Positions 25,130 to 33,811 of a DNA stretch of 64,000 nucleotides are shown in pieces. The notes beneath the pieces were generated by a model. The model did not search any database. It was not told the origin of the DNA and saw only the letters and a list, made by a program, of their open reading frames with translations. Location of the stretch: assembly GCA_037190805.1 (NCBI GenBank), contig JBBCJR010000007.1, positions 124,001-188,000 of the forward strand, written 5' to 3'. Position 1 is the stretch's first letter; each line of letters opens with the position of its first letter. The translations under genes were made by a program, and so were the position numbers. This stretch comes from JBBCJR01 sp037190805 (GTDB lineage Bacteria; Pseudomonadota; Alphaproteobacteria; Sphingomonadales; Sphingomonadaceae).

Positions 25130-25740
25130 CCGTCGCGCTGATCGACTATGGCGCGGGCAATCTCCGCTCCGTCGCCAATGCGCTCGCGACGGCGGGCGCG
25201 AGCGACGTCTCCGTCACCGCCGACCCCGATGTCGTCCGCCGGGCCGACCGCATCGTCCTGCCCGGCGTCGGTGCCTTCGGCCAATGCGTTGATGCGCTCC
25301 ACGCCCTGCCCGGCATGGTCGATGCCATGCGGGAAGCGACGGTCGAGGGCGGTCGCCCGTTCCTCGGCATCTGTGTGGGTATGCAGCTGCTCGCCGATGT
25401 CGGGCGCGAGCATGGCGACCATGCCGGGCTCGGCTGGATCGCGGGCGAGGTCGTGCGCCTGGCTCCTGCCGATCCGGCGCTGAAGGTGCCGCACATGGGC
25501 TGGAACCAGGTCGCGCCGGCTCCGGCGGCACCGCTGCTGGTGCCGGGCGAGGCCTATTTCGTCCACAGCTATCGCTTCGCCGCCGCCGATCCGGCCACCG
25601 TTCTGGCTACCACCGACCATGGCGAGCCCTTGGCCGCCGCCATCGGACGCGGCAACATCGTCGGCGTCCAGTTCCACCCGGAGAAGAGCCAGGGCTATGG
25701 CCTTGCCTTCCTCGGCCGCTTCCTTGCCTGGAGACCCTGA
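25126..25740 (+). CDS. hisH: Imidazole glycerol phosphate synthase, glutaminase subunit
   Basis: HisH supplies ammonia from glutamine to HisF. The 204-residue protein has the class I amidotransferase triad: nucleophile Cys in FLGICVGMQLLAD, and His and Glu in VQFHPEKSQGYG. PGVGAFGQC and HMGWNQV are also typical. It overlaps hisB and is followed five bases later by hisA. Confidence 0.97.
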   Translation: MTVALIDYGAGNLRSVANALATAGASDVSVTADPDVVRRADRIVLPGVGAFGQCVDALHALPGMVDAMREATVEGGRPFLGICVGMQLLADVGREHGDHAGLGWIAGEVVRLAPADPALKVPHMGWNQVAPAPAAPLLVPGEAYFVHSYRFAAADPATVLATTDHGEPLAAAIGRGNIVGVQFHPEKSQGYGLAFLGRFLAWRP

Positions 25741-25745
25741 TCCGC

Positions 25746-26474
25746 ATGTCACTGATCGTCTTTCCCGCCATCGATCTGAAGGGCGGCCAGGTCGTCCGCC
25801 TGGCCGAAGGGGACATGGACCGGGCGACCGTCTATGCCGACGATCCGGCGGATCAGGCGGGCCGGTTTGCGGCGGCTGGGGCAAGTCATCTGCACGTCGT
25901 CGATCTTGACGGGGCATTTGCCGGCCAGCCGGTCAATGCCCGCGCCGTGGAAGCGATCCGTGCCGCCTTTCCCGGCAAAGTCCAGCTTGGCGGCGGCATT
26001 CGCGAACGAGCGACCATCGACCGCTGGATCGACCTTGGCGTCGATCGCATCGTCATCGGCACGGCCGCACTGGAAAATCCCGATCTGGTTAAAGAAGCGG
26101 CGCGTGATTATCCTGATCGGATTGTCGTGGCCGTCGACGCACGCGGCGGCATGGTCGCCACGCGCGGCTGGGCGGATGTGTCCGACGTCGCCGTCGCCGA
26201 CCTCGCCCGTCGCTTCGAGGACGCAGGTGTCGCCGCGCTGCTGTTCACCGATGTTGGCCGCGACGGCCTGTTGAAGGGCGTCAACCTCGACGCGACCGTC
26301 GACCTTGCCCGCGCGGTGTCCTTGCCGGTGATCGCTTCTGGCGGCGTCGCCGACCTTGGCGACATCCTCGCCCTTGCCCGTCGCGCGTCGGAAGGGATCG
26401 AAGGCGTGATCTGCGGACGCGCGCTTTACGACGGGCGGCTCGACCTCGCCGAAGCGCTCGCCGTCGCCGCCTGA
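25746..26474 (+). CDS. hisA: ProFAR isomerase (phosphoribosylformimino-AICAR-P isomerase)
   Basis: HisA is a (beta/alpha)8 isomerase of the histidine pathway. In 242 residues it shows PAIDLKGGQVVRLAEGDMD with the first catalytic Asp, QLGGGIRERATIDRWIDLG, VDARGGMVATRGW, FTDVGRDGLLKGVN with the second catalytic Asp, and ASGGVADLGD. Its last base overlaps the hisF start (TGATG). Confidence 0.97.
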   Translation: MSLIVFPAIDLKGGQVVRLAEGDMDRATVYADDPADQAGRFAAAGASHLHVVDLDGAFAGQPVNARAVEAIRAAFPGKVQLGGGIRERATIDRWIDLGVDRIVIGTAALENPDLVKEAARDYPDRIVVAVDARGGMVATRGWADVSDVAVADLARRFEDAGVAALLFTDVGRDGLLKGVNLDATVDLARAVSLPVIASGGVADLGDILALARRASEGIEGVICGRALYDGRLDLAEALAVAA

Positions 26475-27238
26475 TGAGCGTCGGGGTCCGCATCATCCCG
26501 TGCCTGGACGTCGCCGGCGGGCGCGTCGTCAAGGGCGTCAATTTCGTCGGCCTGCGCGATGCCGGTGATCCGGTCGAACAGGCGCGCGTCTATGACGCGC
26601 AGGGTGCCGACGAACTCTGCTTTCTCGACATCACCGCCAGCCACGAGGCGCGCGGCACCATCCTCGACGTTGTCGCCCGCACCGCAGAGGTGGTGTTCAT
26701 GCCGCTCACCGTCGGCGGCGGCGTGCGCTCGGTCGAGGACGTTCGCGCCCTGCTGCTGGCCGGCGCCGACAAGGTGGCGGTGAACAGCGCCGCTGTTGCC
26801 CGGCCCGAATTGATCGGCGACCTGGCACTGGCCTTTGGCGATCAGTGCATCGTCGGCGCCGTCGACGCCCGCGCGGTCGACGGCGGCCGGTGGGAGGTCT
26901 TCACCCATGGCGGTCGCAAGGCCACCGGCATCGACGCCGTGGCCCATGCCGCACGCCTCGCCGAGCTTGGCGCCGGCGAACTGCTGGTGACGTCGATGGA
27001 CCGCGACGGCACGCGTGACGGTTATGATCTGGCGCTGACCCGCGCCATCGCCGATCGGGTCGGGGTGCCGGTGATCGCCTCTGGTGGGGTCGGCGGCCTG
27101 TCGCATCTCGTCGACGGCGTGCAAGAAGGCCATGCCAGCGCGGTGCTGGCCGCCTCGATCTTCCACTTCGGTCAGCATAGCATCGGCGAAGCGCGAACCG
27201 CGCTCCGCGACGCGGGCCTGCCAGTCAGGACGACCTGA
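26474..27238 (+). CDS. hisF: Imidazole glycerol phosphate synthase, cyclase subunit
   Basis: HisF (254 residues) makes imidazole glycerol phosphate and AICAR. The motifs IPCLDVAGGRVVKGVNF, VGLRDAGDPVEQA, FLDITASHEAR, LTVGGGVRSVEDVR and TSMDRDGTRDGYDL are diagnostic. It is the last histidine gene here; hisE, often next in related genomes, is absent before the convergent entericidin gene. Confidence 0.97.
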   Translation: MSVGVRIIPCLDVAGGRVVKGVNFVGLRDAGDPVEQARVYDAQGADELCFLDITASHEARGTILDVVARTAEVVFMPLTVGGGVRSVEDVRALLLAGADKVAVNSAAVARPELIGDLALAFGDQCIVGAVDARAVDGGRWEVFTHGGRKATGIDAVAHAARLAELGAGELLVTSMDRDGTRDGYDLALTRAIADRVGVPVIASGGVGGLSHLVDGVQEGHASAVLAASIFHFGQHSIGEARTALRDAGLPVRTT

Positions 27239-27302
27239 GCCTTGATCCCGACCCTTGCAATGGCCCGAGGCCGGTAAATACCGATCCCGGACCTGGGCTC
27301 CT

Positions 27303-27428
27303 TCAGTTCGCAGCCTTCTCCACGGTGCGACCAACGGAGGAAACGTCGCGGCCCATGCCCGCAATGGTGTTGCAGGCGCCCAGCAGCACGGCGACTCCGG
27401 CCAGCAGTGCAATCGTCAGCTTGTTCAT
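27303..27428 (-). CDS. Entericidin A/B family lipoprotein
   Basis: This 41-residue protein reads MNKLTIALLAGVAVLLGACN, followed by TIAGMGRDVSSVGRTVEKAA. The lipobox LLGAC and the TIAGxGxDxxxxGxxxExAA segment are hallmarks of entericidins, small membrane lipoproteins. GAGGGG sits upstream of the ATG. Partner toxin or antidote genes are not adjacent. It converges on the hisF end. Confidence 0.85.
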   Translation of the reverse strand: MNKLTIALLAGVAVLLGACNTIAGMGRDVSSVGRTVEKAAN

Positions 27429-27520
27429 GTCATCCCCTCGATAGCGATCCATTGCACCTTTGCAATGAACCGCCGGGTTCAGACAAGCATGATCGCGCAA
27501 GGTAGATCGCCAGCCGCGTT

Positions 27521-28078
27521 TCAAACCGGCCGTTCGCCGATCACGTTACCGCCCTCGGCGTAACGGCAGACCAGGAACTCATCTTCGTTGTTGCGGGCCA
27601 GGGCACATCCGACCTCACGGCTCGATGCCCAGATGACCTGGGTATAGTGGCCGATGTCAGACCAGCGTCCGGTCGCGCTGACCGCCGGGAAGACGCCGGG
27701 GCGGTAATGCTGCTTCTCGGCGATCCAAAGGCCGACCATATCCTCGGGCGTGTAGTATCCGCGCGTGCCCATCCACAGATTCTCGCCTTGCGGATCGGGA
27801 TCGTCGGGATCGCTGATGGAATGAACCAGAGCTTTGCGCGCCGCTAACCGTTCCGCCCACTCTTCCGCGGCTTCAGCCAGCGCTGGATTCCAGCGCATTG
27901 GCGGTGCGCCCATGGCCGCGCGTTCAAGATTGTGGGCAGCAAGCAGGCGCGTGTCGAACGCACCGAGCGGCGCAGCATCCGTTGCCGCCTCATCCAGAGG
28001 AGACGTGGCGGTGGTGATAGCCACAAGGCCCGCCAGCACCGCATTCCAGACCACTTCCGTTCCGAGCGAGATCAGCAT
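27521..28078 (-). CDS. Secreted CAP-domain (SCP/PR-1) protein
   Basis: The 185-residue protein has a hydrophobic N-terminus (LGTEVVWNAVLAGLVAITTA) acting as a signal, then a full CAP domain: LLAAHNLERAAMGAPPMRWN, HSISDPDDPDPQGENLWMG, WSDIGHYTQVIWASSREVGC and FLVCRYAEGGNVIGERP. The CAP signature His and Glu residues and two cysteines are visible. Bacterial CAP proteins are exported and have poorly known functions. It stands alone, with entericidin downstream on the same strand. Confidence 0.88.
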   Translation of the reverse strand: MLISLGTEVVWNAVLAGLVAITTATSPLDEAATDAAPLGAFDTRLLAAHNLERAAMGAPPMRWNPALAEAAEEWAERLAARKALVHSISDPDDPDPQGENLWMGTRGYYTPEDMVGLWIAEKQHYRPGVFPAVSATGRWSDIGHYTQVIWASSREVGCALARNNEDEFLVCRYAEGGNVIGERPV

Positions 28079-28200
28079 CGCGAAACCCCGTCAACACTTG
28101 GTTAACGGACTCGATCTCGACGAAAATAGTTACCAACCTCTTAAGCGCGACGTCATGCCGCCAGATGCCCGCGATAAGGCGTTGCGGCGGTGTGACGGCC

Positions 28201-28223
28201 GGCGCGCCGACTGACGGCGCGCC
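28201..28223 (-). terminator. Strong hairpin after the UPF0114 gene
   Basis: GGCGCGCCG and CGGCGCGCC form a perfect 9-bp stem around a 5-base loop, about 25 bases after the stop of the minus-strand gene at 28248. There is no T-run on either side, so it is only a probable terminator or mRNA-end stabiliser. Confidence 0.45.
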
Positions 28224-28247
28224 GAACCGGATTGGTGGATCCGTCAA

Positions 28248-28793
28248 TCAGTGCTTCTGGTTGCTCATCCGGTCCACGTAGGCGATGCCGATCGCCGAGG
28301 CGATGAACGCCATGTGGATGATCGTCTGCCACATCACCCCTGCCTCGGTGACGCGCGCACCGGGCTGCCCCATCGCGTTCGCCTCGATGAAGGTCCGAAG
28401 CAGATGGATGGACGAAATGCCGATGATCGCCATCGCCAGCTTCACCTTGAGAATGCCGGCATTGACGTGGCTCAGCCATTCCGGCTGGTCGGGATGGTTC
28501 TGAAGCCGCAGCCGCGAAACGAAGGTTTCGTAGCCGCCCACGATCACCATCACGAGCAGGTTGGAAATCATCACCACGTCGATAAGGCCAAGGACGACCA
28601 GCATGATCTGCTGTTCGCCGAATTCGGCGGCATGGACGATCAGGTGCCACAGTTCCTTGAGGAACAGGAACACATAGACGCATTGCGCCACGATGAGGCC
28701 CAGATAGAGCGGCAGCTGCAGCCACCGCGATCCGAAGATCAGCAGTGGCAGCGGCCTCATCGGTGGCGAGGTTTCCAGGGTCGGCTCGGTCAT
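28248..28793 (-). CDS. UPF0114 (YqhA-like) membrane protein
   Basis: This 181-residue protein has four membrane helices. GSRWLQLPLYLGLIVAQCVY, LGLIDVVMISNLLVMVIVGG, YETFVSR, LKVKLAMAIIGISSIHLLR and WQTIIHMAFIASAIGIAYVD match the UPF0114 family (E. coli YqhA). Its function is unknown. It lies 16 bases after the aldehyde dehydrogenase stop and is probably co-transcribed with it. Confidence 0.88.
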   Translation of the reverse strand: MTEPTLETSPPMRPLPLLIFGSRWLQLPLYLGLIVAQCVYVFLFLKELWHLIVHAAEFGEQQIMLVVLGLIDVVMISNLLVMVIVGGYETFVSRLRLQNHPDQPEWLSHVNAGILKVKLAMAIIGISSIHLLRTFIEANAMGQPGARVTEAGVMWQTIIHMAFIASAIGIAYVDRMSNQKH

Positions 28794-28809
28794 AGGTCGT
28801 GCGGATGCC

Positions 28810-30243
28810 TCAGCGGCGACGGATGATGAGGTTGCGGATCTCGGTCATGTCCTCGATCGCGAAGCGGATGCCCTCGCGGCCGATGCCCGAATCCTTGACG
28901 CCGCCATAGGGCATGTTGTCGACGCGGTAGCTGGGCACGTCCCCGATGACGACACCTCCCACCTCCAGCCGGTCCCAGGCATCCAGCGACTTGAAGATGT
29001 CGCGGGTGAAGATACCGGCCTGTAGGCCGAACTTGCTGTCGTTGACCTCGTCAAGCGCGGCGTTGAAATCGCTGAACTTGGTCAGCAGGGCGACCGGGCC
29101 GAAGGCTTCCTCGGCATAGAGCTTGGCGTCGCGCGGCACCGCTTCCAGCAGCGTCGCGTCCAGCATCGCGCCCTCGCGCTTGCCGCCGACCAGCAGCTTG
29201 GCGCCGCGGCCCACGGCCTCGTTGATCCAACTTTCCAGCCGTTCGGCTTCCTTGACGTCGATCATCGGGCCGATGAACGTCGCCTCGTCATGCGGGCTAC
29301 CCTTGACCAGCGCGGCGGTCTTGGCGACCAGCCGGTCGCGGAACTCGTCATAGATCGCCTCGTGAACGATGATCCGCTGGACGCCGATGCACGATTGGCC
29401 CGACTGGTAGAAGGCGCCGAACACCACCCGCTCGACTGCGTCGGCGATGTCGGCATCCTCGTCGACGATGCAGGCCGCGTTGCCGCCCAGTTCCAGCACC
29501 ACCTTCTTGCGGCCGGCGCGCGCCTTCAGGTCCCAGCCCACTTCCGGCGAGCCGGTGAAGCTCAACAGCTTCAGGCGGTCGTCGGTGGTGAAAAGGTCGG
29601 CGCCGTCCCGGCTGGCCGGCAGGATCGAGAAGGCGCCTTTCGGCAGATCGGTCTCCGCCAGGATCTCACCGATGATGATGGCGCCCAGCGGCGTGCGCGA
29701 CGCCGGCTTCATCACGAACGGACAGCCGACGGCCAGCGCCGGGGCGATCTTGTGGGCGGCGAGGTTCAGCGGGAAGTTGAACGGCGAGATAAACGAGCAG
29801 GGACCGATCGGCACCCGCTTCCAGATGCCCTGATAGCCCTTGGCGCGGGGGCTGATGTCCAGCGGCTGGACCTCGCCGGTGATGCGCACCGATTCCTCGG
29901 CAGCGATACGGAACGTGTCGATCAGGCGGCCAACCTCGCCGCGCGAATCGCGGATCGGCTTTCCGGCCTCGATGCACAGCGAATAGGCAAGCTCCTCAGC
30001 ACGTTCAGTGAAGCGCTTCACGCAGTGATTGAGGATCGCCTGGCGTTCATAGGACGGCATCCGCGCCATCGGCTCGGCCGCCTCCACCGCCGCCGCGATA
30101 CCGGCATCGATCATCGCCTGATCCGCCAAGGCGACACGGGTCGCGACCTGCCCCGTGAACTTATCGGTCACTTCCAGTTTGGTATTGGGGGTCTTCGCCT
30201 CGTTGGCGAGATAGAGCGGATAGGAGTCGGCAAGCGCGGTCAT
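28810..30243 (-). CDS. NAD(P)-dependent aldehyde dehydrogenase
   Basis: This 477-residue enzyme of the ALDH superfamily has the cofactor segment SPFNFPLNLAAHKIAPALA, FTGSPEVGWDLKARAG, the catalytic Glu in VLELGGNAACIVDEDADI, and the catalytic Cys in YQSGQSCIGVQR. The sequence around these motifs resembles non-phosphorylating glyceraldehyde-3-phosphate or succinate-semialdehyde types, but the substrate cannot be fixed. It is the first gene of a pair with the UPF0114 gene. Confidence 0.9.
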   Translation of the reverse strand: MTALADSYPLYLANEAKTPNTKLEVTDKFTGQVATRVALADQAMIDAGIAAAVEAAEPMARMPSYERQAILNHCVKRFTERAEELAYSLCIEAGKPIRDSRGEVGRLIDTFRIAAEESVRITGEVQPLDISPRAKGYQGIWKRVPIGPCSFISPFNFPLNLAAHKIAPALAVGCPFVMKPASRTPLGAIIIGEILAETDLPKGAFSILPASRDGADLFTTDDRLKLLSFTGSPEVGWDLKARAGRKKVVLELGGNAACIVDEDADIADAVERVVFGAFYQSGQSCIGVQRIIVHEAIYDEFRDRLVAKTAALVKGSPHDEATFIGPMIDVKEAERLESWINEAVGRGAKLLVGGKREGAMLDATLLEAVPRDAKLYAEEAFGPVALLTKFSDFNAALDEVNDSKFGLQAGIFTRDIFKSLDAWDRLEVGGVVIGDVPSYRVDNMPYGGVKDSGIGREGIRFAIEDMTEIRNLIIRRR

Positions 30244-30374
30244 CGAGAATCTCCGGCTAGGGGTCGGGTCCGACTTGCCATCCGCGCGCTGGCCTGTGAA
30301 GACCCGAACCGCTCTCGCCGAACGGTCCGGAGGCCGATATTGTGACTTGAGCCTAAGGGGAGCACGCCAGAACG

Positions 30375-30623
30375 ATGGAAACGATCTACGACTGGGTCAC
30401 GGTGGCGATGTTCGCCGGCCTCATCATCCTGTTTCTGGAGCGCTCGGGCGGCCACGAACCGCCGCGCGACCATATCTGGCAATATCTGGTTGCTTCGGTC
30501 GGCCTGATGCTGGTCAACTATCTGGGCAATAATGACCAGCATCTTCTTGCCGTCGCGACGCTTGCGGTCGTGATCGGCTTTGTCGTCTATTATCTGCGCC
30601 CGCTGGATCGCGGCGGGGCCTGA
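30375..30623 (+). CDS. Small membrane protein, probable XrtV-system accessory protein
   Basis: This 82-residue protein has three hydrophobic helices: YDWVTVAMFAGLIILFLERS, IWQYLVASVGLMLVNYLGNN and LLAVATLAVVIGFVVYYLRP. It ends seven bases from the stop of epsI on the other strand and has the ribosome-binding site AAGGGGAG. A small protein of this size and layout accompanies exosortase V loci in sphingomonads, so I regard it as an accessory of that system. No catalytic residues are evident, and the assignment rests mainly on context. Confidence 0.6.
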   Translation: METIYDWVTVAMFAGLIILFLERSGGHEPPRDHIWQYLVASVGLMLVNYLGNNDQHLLAVATLAVVIGFVVYYLRPLDRGGA

Positions 30624-30629
30624 GCCCCG

Positions 30630-31319
30630 TCAGAGGGAACCGATCAAGGCCGGGCGGTTCGCCTTGGCGATCGCTTCCATCATCGTGGTGCCGAACGTGC
30701 TGAGGGTGCGGATCGCCAGGTCCGCATCCTCCGACACCAGCGACATCCGAACCAGAACGCCGTCGGGGATGACCCCTTCGAGGCTCGTCCGCATCCGGGT
30801 AAGGTGCTGATTCGCCCAGGTCGTCGGAAAATAATTGCCGACCCGAGTCCAATACAGCAGCTGCTCGACATATCGGTCGCTGGTCGCCGTATAAAAACGG
30901 CAGGGCACATTCGCGCCGTCGCCAACCGGCACCGCCACTTCCCGCGATCCGCTCATCCGGAAACCGGCAGCAGGATAACAATATTCGGGACGGTGCATCT
31001 GCAGCGTATCGCTCTGGGTGCTGCCATAGGCGATCACCAGCATCACGAACGGCAGGCCATCGGCGACATAGGTGCGAGCCAGCTGCTGGGAATAAAGCCG
31101 GCCAGCTAGCGAATCCTCCGCCGGCAGCACCACCCGTCCCTCAGGAATCCGGTCCCAAGGACCGATGCGGCCAGGAACGATATCCTCCAGTTCCTGATCC
31201 CCCATCAGGACCTGCACATTGCGTGGCGTCAAAGCGTAGGCCGCCCCCGCCGAGGCGGCGAGGCCACCGGCCATGATCAGGTCCCTGCGGCTCAAGCGTT
31301 TGCGATCGTCCACGGTCAT
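30630..31319 (-). CDS. epsI: Exosortase-associated EpsI family protein (V type)
   Basis: The 229-residue EpsI-family protein contains ADGLPFVMLVIAYGSTQSDT, MHRPEYCYPAAGFRM and WTRVGNYFPTTW. The EYCYPAxGF segment with its Cys is the family signature. EpsI domains accompany exosortases and are thought to assist processing or anchoring of targets. The N-terminus has SRRDLIM followed by a hydrophobic stretch, which looks like a twin-arginine signal. The start overlaps the exosortase stop by four bases, so the two are translationally coupled. Confidence 0.85.
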   Translation of the reverse strand: MTVDDRKRLSRRDLIMAGGLAASAGAAYALTPRNVQVLMGDQELEDIVPGRIGPWDRIPEGRVVLPAEDSLAGRLYSQQLARTYVADGLPFVMLVIAYGSTQSDTLQMHRPEYCYPAAGFRMSGSREVAVPVGDGANVPCRFYTATSDRYVEQLLYWTRVGNYFPTTWANQHLTRMRTSLEGVIPDGVLVRMSLVSEDADLAIRTLSTFGTTMMEAIAKANRPALIGSL

Positions 31320-32257
31320 GCCGCCTTCCTCGCGAGATGATTGCGCACGGGCGTCAGCAGCGCGTCGATCGCGAAGATCGTCAGCACCGCGACCACGAAC
31401 ATGGTCAGCCCCGCGAAGTCGTGCAGATACCCCTGCGCCGCAGCATCACCCAGGAAATAAGTGAGCAGCACCAGAATCATCACCCGGATGAAATTGGCAA
31501 ACAGCGCGACGGGAATGATCGCGAACACCAGCAGCAGCGCGTAACGCCAGTTCGCCGCATGACGGAAATAGACATAGAACAGGCCGATCGCCGACAGGCT
31601 GATCAGCGAGTTCAGGCCCGAGCAGGCGGCCGCAACCAGCAGCTCATATTGCGCGACGTGGATGATGACGCCCGACCGGACGATAGGCATGCCGAACTGC
31701 TGCAGCGTCCAGGCCACCCATTCTGAAATACCGATCTTCATCGGCTGGGTGACCGCCGTCACGACCGTATCGGGCAGCGGGATTAGGAACAGCATGTAGA
31801 GAATCGGGAACCACATCCGCTTCAGCGCAGGCAGGCCGATCTCGCCATAGAGAACGACCAGCAGAGCGACATAGGCCGCAAACGCCTCCAGTCCCATGAC
31901 GCCGACGATCCGTCCGAAGACGTAGATCGGCAGCACCACCGCGAGCAGGGCGCCGGTGACAAGCGCCGATCCGCGCTCCGCCACCTCCATCGCGGCGGCA
32001 CGGTGGCGCATCATCAGCCAGATGCCGGTGGCCAGGACGATCGGCCCGTGAGCGCCCTCCTCCGTTCCCCAGTAGCCCTTTGCCAGCCCGATGATGGTCG
32101 GCAACGCGAGCAGGGCGACAGCCAGCCACAGCGGCCAGCGCCGTTGCAATCCGGCGATCAGTGAGGGCGCCAGCGCCGGGGGGCGAGGCGAGGTGGCAAG
32201 GGATGCATTCACAGCGTTACGTTCTTCCGCCTCGGGGGATTCGCCATCCTTTAACAT
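31316..32257 (-). CDS. xrtV: Exosortase V (transmembrane sorting peptidase/transferase)
   Basis: This is a polytopic protein of 313 residues from ATG 32257; a GTG at 32290 would give 324. The proposed catalytic triad is present: Cys212 in AACSGLNSLISL, Arg258 in FANFIRVM, and His279 in YLHDFAGL. GTEEGAHGPIVLATGIWL near the start is another exosortase mark. Exosortases recognise C-terminal PEP-type signals and cleave or transfer the target at the inner membrane. Its coupling to EpsI and the small accessory gene supports the V subtype. It is divergent from rfbA. Confidence 0.88.
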   Translation of the reverse strand: MLKDGESPEAEERNAVNASLATSPRPPALAPSLIAGLQRRWPLWLAVALLALPTIIGLAKGYWGTEEGAHGPIVLATGIWLMMRHRAAAMEVAERGSALVTGALLAVVLPIYVFGRIVGVMGLEAFAAYVALLVVLYGEIGLPALKRMWFPILYMLFLIPLPDTVVTAVTQPMKIGISEWVAWTLQQFGMPIVRSGVIIHVAQYELLVAAACSGLNSLISLSAIGLFYVYFRHAANWRYALLLVFAIIPVALFANFIRVMILVLLTYFLGDAAAQGYLHDFAGLTMFVVAVLTIFAIDALLTPVRNHLARKAA

Positions 32258-32387
32258 CCTACAGGTTAACGGGTTTGGAGCGTCGTCCACAAGCCGCCAT
32301 TCGGCGATATCGGCGCCTTGGCGGTCTTGCTCTTGTCCATGGGGCCGCTAGACGCTGCTGTTCGGACGCATGATGGGACGGAGAGAC

Positions 32388-33266
32388 ATGACACGACGTG
32401 GCATCATTCTGGCCGGCGGATCGGGCACGCGGCTCTATCCCCTGACGTTGCCGGTCTCGAAGCAGTTGATGCCAGTCTATGACAAGCCGATGATCTATTA
32501 CCCGCTGGCCGTGCTGATGCTGGCTGGCATACGGGATATCATGATCATCACCACCCCTGGCGATCAGGCGGCATTCAAGATGCTGATGGGCGATGGCAGC
32601 CAGTGGGGCATCGCGCTCCATTATGCCGCCCAGCCGAAGCCCGAGGGACTGGCTCAAGCCTATCATATTGCCGCCGATTTCGTCGGCGACCAGCCGTCGG
32701 CACTGGTTCTGGGGGACAATCTGTTCCACGGTCATGGCCTGCCCGAATTGCTGCGCGAAGCCGAATCGCGGGCTGAGGGCGCCAGTGTATTCGGCTGCTG
32801 GGTGCGCGATCCGGCCGCCTATGGCGTTGTCTCGTTCGATGCCGACGGCCGGGCTGAGACGATCGAGGAAAAGCCCGCCAAGCCAAAGTCCAACTACGCC
32901 GTCACCGGCCTCTATTTCTACGACGGAGATGCCGTCCGACTGGCCCGCGACCTCACTCCCTCGGCGCGGGGCGAGCTGGAGATCACCGACCTCAACCGCC
33001 GCTATCTCGATGCAGGCCGGCTGCATGTATCGATCCTGGGGCGCGGTTTCGCGTGGCTGGACACCGGTACTCACAACGCGCTGGTCGACGCCGCCCAATA
33101 CGTCCGAATCGTCGAAGAGCGGCAGGGGTTGAAGATCTGCTGCCCCGAGGAAATCGCCTGGCGCCAGGGCTTCATCGACGACGAGGCGCTGGCGCGCATC
33201 GCCGCGCCGCTGGAGAAGAGCGGCTATGGCCGTTATCTCACCGCCCTGCTGGATGGCCCCCGATGA
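32388..33266 (+). CDS. rfbA: Glucose-1-phosphate thymidylyltransferase
   Basis: RfbA makes dTDP-glucose, the first step to dTDP-L-rhamnose. The 292-residue protein has ILAGGSGTRLYPLTLPVSKQ, YDKPMIYYPLAVLMLAGI, LGDNLFHGHGL and FAWLDTGTHNAL. I start at ATG 32388, after GGGACGGAGAG, just before the nucleotide-binding strand. It overlaps rfbC by four bases (ATGA) and begins the rfbACDB set. Confidence 0.96.
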   Translation: MTRRGIILAGGSGTRLYPLTLPVSKQLMPVYDKPMIYYPLAVLMLAGIRDIMIITTPGDQAAFKMLMGDGSQWGIALHYAAQPKPEGLAQAYHIAADFVGDQPSALVLGDNLFHGHGLPELLREAESRAEGASVFGCWVRDPAAYGVVSFDADGRAETIEEKPAKPKSNYAVTGLYFYDGDAVRLARDLTPSARGELEITDLNRRYLDAGRLHVSILGRGFAWLDTGTHNALVDAAQYVRIVEERQGLKICCPEEIAWRQGFIDDEALARIAAPLEKSGYGRYLTALLDGPR

Positions 33267-33811
33267 AAGCGACCCCGCTTGCATTGCCCGGGCTGATGCT
33301 GGTTGAGCCGCGCCTGTTCGGCGACGCGCGCGGCTTCTTCATGGAAAGCTGGAACCGGCGCAGCTTCGCCGACATTGGCATCGACGCCACCTTCGTGCAG
33401 GACAATCACAGCCGGTCGGCGGCCGGCGTACTGCGCGGCCTGCACTATCAACTGACCCGCCCGCAAGGAAAGCTGGTGCGAGTGACGCGAGGCCGCGCCT
33501 TCGATGTCGCGGTCGACCTGCGCCGTGCCTCGCACACCTTCGGCCGCGCGCAGGGGGTCGAGCTGTCGGCCGACAACCACCTGATGTTCTGGGTCCCGCC
33601 GGGGTTCGCCCACGGCTTCCTGGCGCTCGAGGACGACACCGAGTTCCAGTATAAGTGCACCGACTTCTACGCCCCCGACGACGAGCACAGCCTGCTGTGG
33701 AACGACCCGGCGCTGGGCATCGACTGGCCGCTGGGCGGCCTCGGCATGCCGGCTCTCTCGGACAAGGACCGCGCCGGGCGGCTGCTGGCCGACGCTCCGG
33801 TCTATCCGTGA
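33263..33811 (+). CDS. rfbC: dTDP-4-dehydrorhamnose 3,5-epimerase
   Basis: RfbC epimerises C3 and C5 of dTDP-4-keto-6-deoxyglucose. The 182-residue cupin contains GDARGFFMESWNRRSF, FVQDNHSRSAAGVLRGLHYQ with the catalytic His, GKLVRVTRGRAFDVAVDLRR and WVPPGFAHGFLAL. Starts and stops overlap on both sides: ATGA with rfbA, GTGA with rfbD. Confidence 0.96.
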   Translation: MKATPLALPGLMLVEPRLFGDARGFFMESWNRRSFADIGIDATFVQDNHSRSAAGVLRGLHYQLTRPQGKLVRVTRGRAFDVAVDLRRASHTFGRAQGVELSADNHLMFWVPPGFAHGFLALEDDTEFQYKCTDFYAPDDEHSLLWNDPALGIDWPLGGLGMPALSDKDRAGRLLADAPVYP

